64,000 nt of DNA from Areca catechu (taxonomy: Eukaryota > Streptophyta > Magnoliopsida > Arecales > Arecaceae), in the NCBI GenBank assembly GCA_021397845.1, contig CM038043.1:30441501-30505500 (forward strand), read 5' to 3'. A program made the position numbers and the translations under genes. The notes under the pieces are model-generated. The model did not search any database. It had not been told where the DNA came from and worked only from the letters and a program-made list of their open reading frames with translations. Shown piece after piece: positions 34,942 to 44,331 of this stretch (positions are counted from its first letter, which is position 1; each line of letters begins with the position of its first letter).

Positions 34942-36407
34942 TGTTGCCCAGATATGGTGCCCAAGAGGGGGGGTGAATTGGGTATTTAAAAAATTTAAGG
35001 CAATATATGTGCTATCAGGTTTTAAGGTGAAGAGTGATAGTGCTTTAATAATTGTGCAACGGAAGCAACGAAATAAAATGACAATTAACGAGCTAAAGAA
35101 GCTAAAGAGCAAACCAATGCAAACACACAAGAAATATAGTGGTTCGGTGCACCCAGCACCTACATCCACTCCCCAAGCTCTACTTGGGAATTTCCACTAT
35201 AATCTTTAGATTACAGCCGACTTGTTTTACCAGGCTCACAAGTCAAAACCTTACACACTTGTTTTGGCTTCGGGCTAACAAGCAACCCTAGTTGGTTTTA
35301 TCAATTGGCTCACCAACAAACCTCACTCACTTGTTTTGGCTTCGGGCTTACAAGCAACCCTAGTTGGTTTTATCAATTGGCTCACCAACAAACCTCACTC
35401 TAGTTTCAAATTCCCTTGAAACTAGCTAAAGACAAAAGAGTATGAATACAAGTAATGAAAACTAAACAAACTCCTTTTGAGCAAAAATAAATTCGTTGAA
35501 GCTCTTGATGGAGACTCTTCAAGCCTTTTGTCTTGGAATCTTGGACCTCACTAAATGCCAAACACTTGAATGTTGGATTCCTCAAAAATGGAAAGCTTTT
35601 GGGAAGGGAATCTCTTGGTTTTCTCACACTTTTTGGCTTTGGAAGTGATTGAAGGCTTTGTACTTTGAACCTATACTTTTTCACTTTTTCTCCTTGTCTT
35701 TTTTGAAGTTTGGTGGAGGTTAAATACCTCATTCATGCTGAAACAACTCCACAAGACCGTTAGATTCAAAAATATGGCCGTTTATGGCCGTTAGAAATCA
35801 AATCAGAAGTTTAGAAAAACTAGCCGTTATGCCATGAGTCGACCTCATGAGTCGACCTCTGGATCAAGTGTCGACCTCATGAGTCGACCTCCAGTATATT
35901 TTAGGCAAAAGTTCAGAGTACCATAGTTCTGCCCATTTTGAATTCTCAGGCTATGAGTCGACCTCTGGACAGGTGTTGACCTCTGGTGGTCGACCTCTGG
36001 AGCGTGCCACTGAGATTTTGCCGTGCCGGCCATGCTGAACTTTTCTTCTCTTCATGAGTCGACCTCTGGTGGTCGACCTTTGACAAGGTGTCGACCTCTG
36101 GTGGTCGACCTCTGATCTGAATTTTTCTGAAACTCTTTGAGATGTTGCGTGCCATGCTTGAGTTTCTCTAAGCCTTTGTTTCTTTTGTCAATAATTTCTT
36201 AACAAGAAGGTCCAATTTGAGTATTTTGATCTTGTCCAAGGTAGAAGAGCTCTTTCCCAAATCAGGTAAACTTAGTTTCATCAATGTACTTTTGATACTC
36301 TTTTTGAATAACCTAAGTCCTGAAACTTTTATCTAGAGATGAAACATTAGTCCAAACATATACTCAACCTTTTGTTAATCATCAAAACTAAGGAGTCAAA
36401 GCCAACA
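34942..36407 (-). repeat. 3' LTR of element Y (1466 bp)
   Basis: Minus strand TGTTGGCTTTGACTCC ... CATATCTGGGCAACA. It carries a tandem pair of 72-bp units (35,256-35,399) and ten GTCGAC motifs between 35,836 and 36,112. It lacks one 13-bp unit (TGTCGACCTCTGG) that the 5' LTR has. Confidence 0.95.
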
Positions 36408-36982
36408 ATCTCCCCCTTTTTGATGATGACAAAACCTTGAGTATATATGCAATTAAGTCCAAGAGCAAAATATAGTAATAATAAAAATTTTCAAAGTATC
36501 CTTTCATACAAGAGTGTATCATAAAAATTTTGTGAAAATATTCTCAAGAGTCAAAAAGATTTTACTTTTCATTTATTTCTTTCTTTTTGTGAAAACATTC
36601 TCATAAGCCCAAAAAGATAAGAATCATATAAACTTTACTACTCATAAGATGGAGTCTCATAAATACATATATACTTTTCTACTCCCCCTTTTTGTCAAGA
36701 ATCAAAAAGTCATTTTTGTAGTGAAAGATATATTAATGAAACTTATGTTGATTTACAATAAAGTATAAAAATATATGCTCCCCCTCAATTTGTGCATACA
36801 ACAAAATATTCTAACTTGAGGGTTTAAGAAGATAAATGCTAAGAGCTGGTATCAGATAAAATGGCACAATATAGATAAAAGCAAATGTATTCAGTTACAA
36901 AATTGCTTACAAGGTAGGCACAAAACACTGATACACCAAACCATACAAAGCAAACTAAAATACAACAAGTAAATCTATAAGG
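36408..36982 (-). other. 3' untranslated region of Y with three PPT-like tracts
   Basis: On the minus strand AAAAAGGGGGAGAT abuts the LTR (36,408-36,421). Further tracts are CAAAAAGGGGGAG (36,682-36,694) and TGAGGGGGAG (36,778-36,787). AT-rich otherwise, with no ORF. Confidence 0.65.
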
Positions 36983-38746
36983 CTACTCCTCATCAGAAGG
37001 TATGTCAAAAGATACAGGAGCCATGATCCTAGATGAGGATTTTGGAGTCCTATGAGAGGAACTCCGAGTCCTCAGAGAGGGACCAGACCTAGGGGTAGTC
37101 CTACGAGATCTATATGTCCTAGGTAAGGGCTCCACAGATGTCGAGATAGAGGCAGTAGCTGAAGGAGTGGACGGATCAGCATGCTGAGTAGACTGAGATG
37201 GGGTCTGCCTGCTGACTAGCTCATAAGCTGTGGGATCATCGATGTCTGTCTCTGTATGCTCATCTATGTCATCCGGAATCCCAGTGATAGTCTCAAATAG
37301 TGACTCTGTAGGCTCAATATCAACTGGCACAGCTGTGGCTGGAGGATCTGAACTCGAAAAATCAGTGGAAGGAGGATCAGCTGAGGGGGGGATCTCTGGA
37401 ATCGGCTCTGCAGGTGGAACATCAGAACTACCTGCTCCAGGCTGATCTCCATCACTGTCACTGTATCCACCAGAGTCATCAGCATCATCATCATCATCAT
37501 CATCATGTGGAGGAGATACTGTCGGATCTGCAGTCCCTGATGGTAGTGCTAATCTCAATAAGCTGAGGATCTGTCTGAATCCTGTATCCATACTAGCTGA
37601 GAGAGCACTAATGCGTGTGTCTGTGTGTATCCGCAGATCATGAAGCTCCTGTCGTACACCAGTGATCTCTGTCCGGACCTCTGAAATCTGATCAGTCACT
37701 CGCTGCTCGAAGTCCGATATCCTCACTGAAGTCCTCCGTGGTGTAGCAGTAGGTGCCGGAGCTGATGAAGGTGGTGGCGTGAATGGCTCAGGCTCCGTAG
37801 TCTCTGTCTCCGGTGCTGGGCGAGGAGGTGTACCATGATCAGTAGGCCCTGAAGGCCCTGCCTCAGCAGCTCGGATCTCATCCTCCTCATCTGGCTCCTG
37901 GCCAGACTCTCGTCGTACCCATCGGTCGCCAATCAGTCGAAATCCCATTCTATGTAGGGATTTCTCTCCATAAGTATCTGTGTGCTGTAGCTGACTGAAG
38001 GGTATGCCGTCGAATGAGACACCATGCTCTCTGAATATCTGAGTCAGTCCCATCCCGTACGGCTGCACAAGTCTCCTGTGAGAAGCTGCCTCACCCATCT
38101 GCTGAAGCATGATCCTGGGAAGGTTGATGGGAGTCCGCTGGCTCAGGGACACCATCAACACCAGCTCACGCTCAGTGATAAAATCAAATCTCCCGCTCTT
38201 CGGAATCAAGATACGGGCGATGATGTGATGCAGCACTCTCATCTCTAGTGAAAGCTGGTTAGCGGACACTGTGGAAATGCCGCTAACATCCTCACGCTCG
38301 AGGATACACCTGAAGGCGTGCTCTCTGTCGCTGATCGTAGTGGCAGCAGTGCCATGAAGTGGAATCCTCCAGATGCGACTGATGACCTCAGGTGTCACTG
38401 GAATCTCAATCCCTCGAACTGTAGCGGACCATCCAATGCCATCAGTGGCCATGGATCCATAAAACTCTCTGATGAGGTCTGGGTAGAATCTCTCGGACAT
38501 GGTACAAAAATGAACCAGACCTGCATCTCTCAGTACATCTCCAATGAAGAAGTGATGCTGATCCCAGAATGGAATATCTACGCGCCTCCCACTAGCAATG
38601 CTCTTTCGGACTAGGCTGGCTGGCACTGGTGCAGGTGGCTCTGGGGTCAGCTCACGCTCATGTCTGACTTTCCTTCGCCGCTCAGTACTACCCTGCCCCT
38701 GTTCCAATCTCCTTTTCCTTACTGCCTGGTGTTTTCTCGGACCCAT
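36983..38746 (-). CDS. Y 3' ORF, Sirevirus envelope-like protein (intact)
   Basis: About 587 codons starting MGPRKHQAVRKRR; I chose this Met, 12 codons inside the longest frame, because the X copy starts the same way (MGPRKHVVRYLR). Layout: basic N-terminus (1-50); a conserved domain at about 60-280 with ERFYPDLIREFYGSM, IPVTPEVISRIWRIP, LHHIIARILIPK and PYGMGLTQIFREHG; then a Pro/Thr-rich linker. A coiled coil follows at about 340-400 (RTEITGVRQELHDLRI), then a run of eight Asp and a long Ser/Pro/Thr/Asp-rich tail. The conserved domain looks like the 'putative plant transposon protein' domain found in 3' ORFs of plant LTR elements. No signal peptide or membrane helix, so a true envelope is unlikely. 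The ORF lies 675 bases downstream of pol in the same sense. Function unknown. Confidence 0.8.
   Translation of the reverse strand: MGPRKHQAVRKRRLEQGQGSTERRRKVRHERELTPEPPAPVPASLVRKSIASGRRVDIPFWDQHHFFIGDVLRDAGLVHFCTMSERFYPDLIREFYGSMATDGIGWSATVRGIEIPVTPEVISRIWRIPLHGTAATTISDREHAFRCILEREDVSGISTVSANQLSLEMRVLHHIIARILIPKSGRFDFITERELVLMVSLSQRTPINLPRIMLQQMGEAASHRRLVQPYGMGLTQIFREHGVSFDGIPFSQLQHTDTYGEKSLHRMGFRLIGDRWVRRESGQEPDEEDEIRAAEAGPSGPTDHGTPPRPAPETETTEPEPFTPPPSSAPAPTATPRRTSVRISDFEQRVTDQISEVRTEITGVRQELHDLRIHTDTRISALSASMDTGFRQILSLLRLALPSGTADPTVSPPHDDDDDDDADDSGGYSDSDGDQPGAGSSDVPPAEPIPEIPPSADPPSTDFSSSDPPATAVPVDIEPTESLFETITGIPDDIDEHTETDIDDPTAYELVSRQTPSQSTQHADPSTPSATASISTSVEPLPRTYRSRRTTPRSGPSLRTRSSSHRTPKSSSRIMAPVSFDIPSDEE
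37485..37506 (-). repeat. Trinucleotide run coding for Asp in the Y 3' ORF
   Basis: Plus strand (ATC)n, read on the minus strand as consecutive GAT codons, giving a run of eight Asp with one Ala before the next Asp pair. Confidence 0.85.
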
Positions 38747-39181
38747 GTGTAAGGATAAGGGGTAACTTAGGGAGAAATGCAAAGAGGTAAGGCTAAGAGA
38801 GGTTCACTGATTGGGAAAAAGAGGAGAATGTGAAATAGTGAAATAGGGTTTGTGAGATTGGAGAAAATCGAGAGTAAATGAGGAAAAGGTAAGAAACGGA
38901 CAAAAGAAATACGTGTTTTCAATTGAAAAATAGCCGAGATTTGAGGGTAGAAAGATTCGAGGGCTTTCGGTTGTCCAAAATCAAGAAAACGGTCAAATAG
39001 AAGGTTGATTCCAAGAAAAGCAAGAGAGGAGGTGAGGATTTCCCAAAAAGATCGAGGATAGGGGTGGAAATCCACTATTTGGTGGTTTAGGAAAGTTGTA
39101 GGGGGACCACACGAAGGAGAGGTAAAGAAAACAATGGGAAAAATGGCTTGCGGACGGGTTTTAAAAATGCAGGTTTTCGTT

Positions 39182-39291
39182 CAAGTGTCGACCTCTGAGA
39201 ATTTTCAGGGGTCGACCTCAAGTGTCGACCTCCAAAACTTAAGTGTCGACCTCAAGTGTCGACCACCGAAAATATCAAGTGTCGACCTCCA
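39182..39291 (-). promoter_or_regulatory. GTCGAC array in the pol to 3'ORF spacer of Y
   Basis: Six GTCGAC palindromes in 110 bases, mostly as AAGTGTCGACCTC on the plus strand. The same word with the same flank (GTCGACCTC) is repeated in the Y LTRs. It lies between the pol stop (39,421) and the 3' ORF start (38,746). A role in expression of the 3' ORF is inference. Confidence 0.55.
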
Positions 39292-39420
39292 ACAATAAAT
39301 CACCCAAAATAAAATTCTGTAAAATTTTAAAAAATTGATAAAATTTAGAAAAATAACCTTTAAACATATTTGAGAATTTATAAATCATTTTTGAGGAATT
39401 TTGATGAAAATTGAAGAGTT

Positions 39421-41015
39421 TCAAGCAAAAGGATCAATGACTCCTAGTTCTCTTCTAATCATACAAAATCTATCTTCATTCAATGGTTTTGTGAATATAT
39501 CAGCCAATTGATAATCAGTACATATAAATTCTAACAATACATTAGAGTTTTGAACGTGATCTCTTATGAAGTGATGTCTTATTTCAATATGTTTGCTTCT
39601 TGAATGTTGAACAGGATTTTTCGTTAAATTGATTGCACTAGTATTATCACATCTTATGGGTGTCTTAGTTAGTTTGATGCCAAAGTCCTCGAGTTGTTGT
39701 TTGATCCATAAAACCTGAGCACAACAGCTTCCAGCTGCTATATATTCGGCTTCTGCCATGGATAGAGCAACCGAATTCTGTTTCTTACTGCTCCATGAAA
39801 TCAAATTAACTCCTAGGAATTGACAAGTTCCACTAGTACTTTTTCGATCAAGTTTACACCCAGCAAAATCAGCATCAGAATATGCAATTAATTCATATGA
39901 TGACTCCCTAGAGTACCAAAGACCAATTTCGATTGACCCAGATAAGTATCTAAGTATACGTTTTACAGCTAAGAGATGTGATTCTTTAGGAGCAGACTGA
40001 AAACGTGCACACATACAAACACTAAACATTATATCTGGTCTACTGGCAGTTAAATATAGCAAAGAACCAATCATGCCTCTATATAATTTTTGGTCTACTG
40101 ATTTACCACATTCATCTTTGTCTAATTTACATGAAGAGCTCATAGGGGTACCTATTGGTTTTGTGGTCTCCATCCCAAACTTTTTCAAAATTTCCCTTGT
40201 GTACTTGGCTTGGTTGATGGAGATCCCCTCTTTGGTTTGCTTAATTTGGAGTCCGAGGAAGAAGTTGAGTTCTCCCATCATGCTCATCTCGAACTCACTC
40301 TGCATTAACTTCGCAAATTCTTGACAAAGACATTCGTTAGTAGCACCAAAAATAATATCATCTACATATATTTGTACTACTAAGAGATCATCATTTTTCT
40401 TTTTCAAAAACAATGTATTATCTACATTACCTCTAGAAAAATCATTTTTCATCAAAAATGAACTTAATCTATCATACCAAGCTCTAGGAGATTGCTTTAA
40501 ACCATACAATGCTTTATGCAATTTAAAGACATGATTAGGAAATTCATGATTTTCAAAACCAGGAGGTTGTTCAACATAAACTTCCTCTTCAATAAATCCA
40601 TTTAAAAAGGCACTCTTTACATCCATTTGAAATAACTTGAAATCCATAAAACAAGCAAAAGCAAGTAAAAGTCTAATTGCTTCTAGCCTAGCAACAGGAG
40701 CAAAGGTTTCATCGAAGTCGATTCCTTCTTCCTGGTTGTAGCCTTTAGCAACAATTCTAGCTTTGTTCCTAATTACAATACCATGTTCATCAAGTTTATT
40801 TCTAAAAACCCATTTTGTGCCAATTACAGAAACATTAAGGGGTCTTTCAGTTAAAGTCCAAACATTATTTCTTTTAAATTGATTTAATTCATCTTGCATA
40901 GCATTAATCCAATTACAATCTTTTTCAGCTTCTTCTATTGACTTAGGCTCTATCTGAGATACAAAAGCTAAATAATCACAAACATTTCTAATAGAAGAGC
41001 GTGTACTTACCCCTT
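39421..41015 (-). CDS. pol: Y pol, reverse transcriptase and RNase H part
   Basis: Open from the frame break near 41,015; the first internal Met (MQDELNQFKRNNVW) is at 40,899, giving 492 residues counted from there. RT_copia fingers and palm: FDETFAPVAR at 62-71, QMDVKSAFLNG with catalytic Asp93, LYGLKQSPRAWYDRL at 131-145, YVDD at 178-181 with Asp180 and Asp181. RNase H: AYSDADFAGC (Asp342), SMAEAEYIAAG (Glu383) and IRCDNTSAI (Asp418), then ADIFTKPL near the end. All catalytic residues are present. It copies element RNA to DNA inside gag particles. In life it is part of the gag-pol polyprotein; here it is cut off from integrase by one missing base. Confidence 0.95.
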
Positions 41016-42554
41016 TGATGGATCACCTATTATTAGCTCTTTAGGGTGTCCATGTGCATACCTCCATTCTTTAGGTAATGGTTTTGGTGAAGTTGCATTG
41101 ATTTCTTGAATTTGATCTTGACTTTCTTGATCATCATCTCCTTTGGGCTCATCTTCATTGATTGTCAATTGTTCAAGTTTCTTTGTACCTGTTTCAACAT
41201 CAATAGAATCTTCTTTTCTAGAAGATTTTTCGTTAGATTCATCAAACACTACATGAATTGATTCTTCAACCAGAAGTGTTCTTCTGTTGAAGACCCTGTA
41301 TGCCTTGCTAGAAGTAGAGTATCCTAAAAAGATACCTTCATCTGACTTGGCATCAAATTTACTGATATTGTCTTTGCCATTGTTTAATATGAAACAGCGG
41401 CAACCAAACACACGAAAATACTTGAGATTAGGTTTTCGATTTTTCCAAAGCTCATATGGTGTTTTCTTCAAAATAGGTCGAATTAAAACACGATTTAAAA
41501 TGTAACAGGAAGTATTAATGGCTTCTGCCCAAAAATATCTAGGTAAATCGTTTTCGCAAAGCATTGTGCATGCCATTTCTTCAAGTGTCCTATTCTTTCT
41601 TTCTACCACCCCATTTTGTTGAGGTGTCCTAGGTGCAGAGAAATTATGACTAATACCATTTTCATTACAAAAAGTTTCAAAATCATGATTTTCAAATTCA
41701 GTTCCATGATCACTACGCAAAGAAACAATAGTGAGATCTTTTTCATTTGAAACCCTTTTATGAAATTTAACAAAAGCTGAAAAAGTTTCATCCTTATGAG
41801 ATAAAAACATTATCCAAGTAAATCGTGAGTAATCATCTACAATTACTAGCCCATATTTTTTACCTCCCAAACTAGTGGTTCTGGTTGGTCCAAAGAGGTC
41901 CATATGCAATAATTCAAGGGGTCTAGTAGTATATACTACTCCTTTAGGTTTGAAAGTAGACTTAGTTTGTTTTCCAAATTGACATGCAGCACAAATTTTA
42001 TCTTTTTCAAAAGTGAGTTTTGGCAATTCTTTTACAAGATTCTTTTTGCTTAATTTTGAAATCAACTGCATACTAGCATGCCCTAGCCTACGGTGCCAAA
42101 GCCAACTAGTTTCACTTGCCTTGGCTTCCTTAGCCACTAGGCATTGACCACTTTCCATGGCTAGATCATCAAGATCAACCATGTAAATGTTTCCATGTCT
42201 AAGACCAGTGAACTTGATGCCATCGACATCTAGACTAGATACCATGCACAAAGATGATTCAAAAATTACTTTAAAACCTTTATCACAAAACTGACTAATG
42301 CTAAAAAGATTATGCTTCAATCCATCAACAAATAATACATTATCTACATAAGCATTAGGGGTGATATGGATTTTACCAATTCCGATGATTTTGCCTTTTC
42401 CATTATCACCAAAAGTGACATTTCCACCATCAATTGCAGCTAGTGATGAGAATTGCTTCACATCCCCAGTCATGTGCCTTGAGCAACCACTATCCAGATA
42501 CCACATTCTTCCTTTATTTTTGGTTGCAAGGCACACCTGCAAAAAAATGATCAA
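41007..42554 (-). CDS. pol: Y pol, protease and integrase part
   Basis: A 515-codon frame with no convincing Met at its start (it opens at the gag stop), so it needs gag-linked expression. Aspartic protease: YLDSGCSRHMTGD, residues 19-31. GAG-pre-integrase zinc motif: WLWHRRLGH (151-159) with ICAACQFGK (187-195). Integrase core DDE: Asp219 (HMDLFGPT), Asp282 (LRSDHGTEF) and Glu318 (TPQQNGVVERK), with the canonical 35-residue spacing, then the copia GKDNISKFDAKSDEGIFLGY block. It ends DPSKG-stop because an A is missing from an A-run at about 41,016 (X has four As where Y has three). Without that loss it would read on into RT. Confidence 0.93.
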   Translation of the reverse strand: MIIFLQVCLATKNKGRMWYLDSGCSRHMTGDVKQFSSLAAIDGGNVTFGDNGKGKIIGIGKIHITPNAYVDNVLFVDGLKHNLFSISQFCDKGFKVIFESSLCMVSSLDVDGIKFTGLRHGNIYMVDLDDLAMESGQCLVAKEAKASETSWLWHRRLGHASMQLISKLSKKNLVKELPKLTFEKDKICAACQFGKQTKSTFKPKGVVYTTRPLELLHMDLFGPTRTTSLGGKKYGLVIVDDYSRFTWIMFLSHKDETFSAFVKFHKRVSNEKDLTIVSLRSDHGTEFENHDFETFCNENGISHNFSAPRTPQQNGVVERKNRTLEEMACTMLCENDLPRYFWAEAINTSCYILNRVLIRPILKKTPYELWKNRKPNLKYFRVFGCRCFILNNGKDNISKFDAKSDEGIFLGYSTSSKAYRVFNRRTLLVEESIHVVFDESNEKSSRKEDSIDVETGTKKLEQLTINEDEPKGDDDQESQDQIQEINATSPKPLPKEWRYAHGHPKELIIGDPSKG

Positions 42555-42555
42555 G
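42530..42555 (-). promoter_or_regulatory. Splice-acceptor-like site at the Y gag-pol junction
   Basis: The minus strand reads gag stop TTGATCA, then seven T, then GCAG|GTGTGC. A pyrimidine tract plus CAG|G is a 3' splice-site consensus. X has TTGTTTTACAG|GTGTGT at the same place (52,214-52,232). Function is inferred. Confidence 0.4.
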
Positions 42556-44274
42556 TTGAAACTTTAGGTACCCAAGTCATCTTGGGTCCTTCAGGGTTAG
42601 TCAAATTGGTTCCTTTTGGAACCCAAATCTTTCTAAAGGTATTTGATTTTCTTCTGTTACAAACATATGATTTATGACCTACTTTACCACATGCATAGCA
42701 GGTAATATTAGAAGATGCAGGTATGAAAAAGTTTTTGTAAAGCTTTTGCTGATTGTGTGGTTTAAATCCAAGTCCAGCTTTATTAAATACTGCATGTTGG
42801 CTATTTAAAAGCATATTTAGTTTTTCTGAACTAAAGGTAAACTTTTCTACAAAGGGTTTTACTTTTTCTAACTCTTCCTTGTAATTCTTATTTTGAAGCA
42901 ATAGTTCTTTATTTTGTTTTTCAATGTTCTCATTAGTTTTAAGACTTCTATTATTTTTAAATAATTATTTTCTTTAAAAAGATTATCTTTATCATTTGTC
43001 AAAGTCTTTACATGTTCTTTTAATTTCTTGTTTTCTTGAGTTAAATTTTCAATTTCACTTGAAAACTTTTCTGAATTTTTGGTAAGCTCAAAATTTTGCT
43101 TTCTTAATTTCTTATTTTTTAATTTTAATTTTTCATATTCCATTACTAAGTCATCAAAAGCATCATGCAGTTCATTGAAAGTAAATTCAGTTTCAGGTTC
43201 AGAATTTACCTCATTATCTTCATTGGCCATGAAACATAGGTTGGCGACTACCTGCTGCTCTTCTTCACTGCTGGAGTCCTCACTCTCACTCCAGGTAGCC
43301 ATCATGGCCTTCTTTCTCAACATCCTTCTACTCTTTTTAAGCAAAGGGCAATCCGTTTTGTAATGTCCAGGCTTCTTGCACTCGAAGCAGATGGGTGGAT
43401 CCCTTTCTTTCTCTTTCTCCTTCTCCTTGTTGTGATCACCTTTTTGTGGCCTTTTCTTGTAGAAGCCCTTCTTCTTTATCATGAATCTTTTAAATTTTCT
43501 TGTAATTAGGGCTGTCTCATCATCATCATCTTCTTCTTCAGATTCATCACTTGACTCTTCTTTTGTAGTGGACTTGAAGGCTATGGCTTTCTTTTTCTTG
43601 TCATTGTCCACTGTTTTCTGCTTTAGTGAAAGCTCGTAGGTCATCAGTGATCCAAGAAGCTGCTCGAGAGGTAGAGTGTTGACATCCTTGGCTTCTTCTA
43701 TGGCTGTAACTTTCGCATCCCATGAAGCCGGAAGAGACCTGAGAAGTTTGTTAACCAGTTCACCATTAGATATAATTTTTCCCAAACTCCTCATACCATT
43801 TACTATATTGGTAAATCTAGTATACATTTCACTTATGCTTTCAGTTGGTTTCATCCTGAACATCTCATACGTATGAATGAGCATGTTCACCTTAGTGGTC
43901 TTCACTTGGTGTGTACCCTCATGGGTAACCTCAAGTGTATCCCAAATTTCTTTGGCGGAAATACAATTTGATATTCTGTTGAATTCACTAGGATCAAGTG
44001 CACAGAATAACAAATTCATCGCCTTAGCATTTAACTCAGCTTGTTTGATGTCATTGTCATCCCATTCTTCTTCAGATTTTGGGGTGATAATGCCATTAAC
44101 CAAGTGAGTGGGCTGATGAGGCCCTTTAGTGATTACTCTCCAAATATGATAATCTACAGCTTGTAAATAAATACGCATACGAGTTTTCCAATAAGTGTAG
44201 TTTGTGCCATTAAAGAAAGGAGGACGATTTGATGCTTGTCCTTCAACTATACCCATTCCAATTGGGGCGGCCAT
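42551..44274 (-). CDS. gag: Y gag, with one frame break
   Basis: Starts MAAPIGMGIVEGQASNRPPF at 44,274. A UBN2 copia-type capsid domain spans about 20-215 (TNYTYWKTRMRIYL, KAMNLLFCALDPSEFNRIS, IHTYEMFRMKPTESISEMY). An acidic then Lys-rich region holds a first zinc knuckle CFECKKPGHYKTDC (296-309), followed by a long coiled coil (370-455). At about 42,955 one A is missing from an A-run and the frame shifts. The last 116 codons (42,551-42,901) continue the coiled coil and hold a second knuckle CYACGKVGHKSYVC, ending WVPKVST-stop. Such a large two-knuckle gag is typical of Sireviruses. It builds the virus-like particle. Confidence 0.93.
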
Positions 44275-44317
44275 GATCTTTCACTCAAGATCGTTGGACC
44301 TACAAGAGAGTACCGGT

Positions 44318-44329
44318 GCTCTGATACCA
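44318..44329 (-). other. Primer-binding site of Y
   Basis: Minus strand TGGTATCAGAGC, an exact initiator Met-tRNA match, two bases from the LTR edge. Confidence 0.92.
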
Positions 44330-44331
44330 CT

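Noticed and set aside
35836..36112. Regularly repeated GTCGAC array considered as CRISPR-like
   Set aside because: Spacing is irregular, the spacers are themselves repeats, and the context is a plant LTR.
35406..36155. Minus-strand ORFs of 62-108 codons in the Y LTRs
   Set aside because: Within the LTR; the repeated EVD/STP peptides come from the GTCGAC array, and the longest copies differ only because of the 13-bp indel.
38024..38614. Plus-strand ORFs opposite the Y 3' ORF
   Set aside because: Shadows; no domain, and opposite to the element's transcription.
36983..38782. Host nuclear gene at the 3' ORF of Y
   Set aside because: It is in the same sense between pol and the 3' LTR, inside a TSD-bounded element, and X has a homologous copy at the same place.
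43079..44107. Plus-strand ORFs of 66-94 codons across Y gag
   Set aside because: Antisense shadows of a well-supported gag frame.
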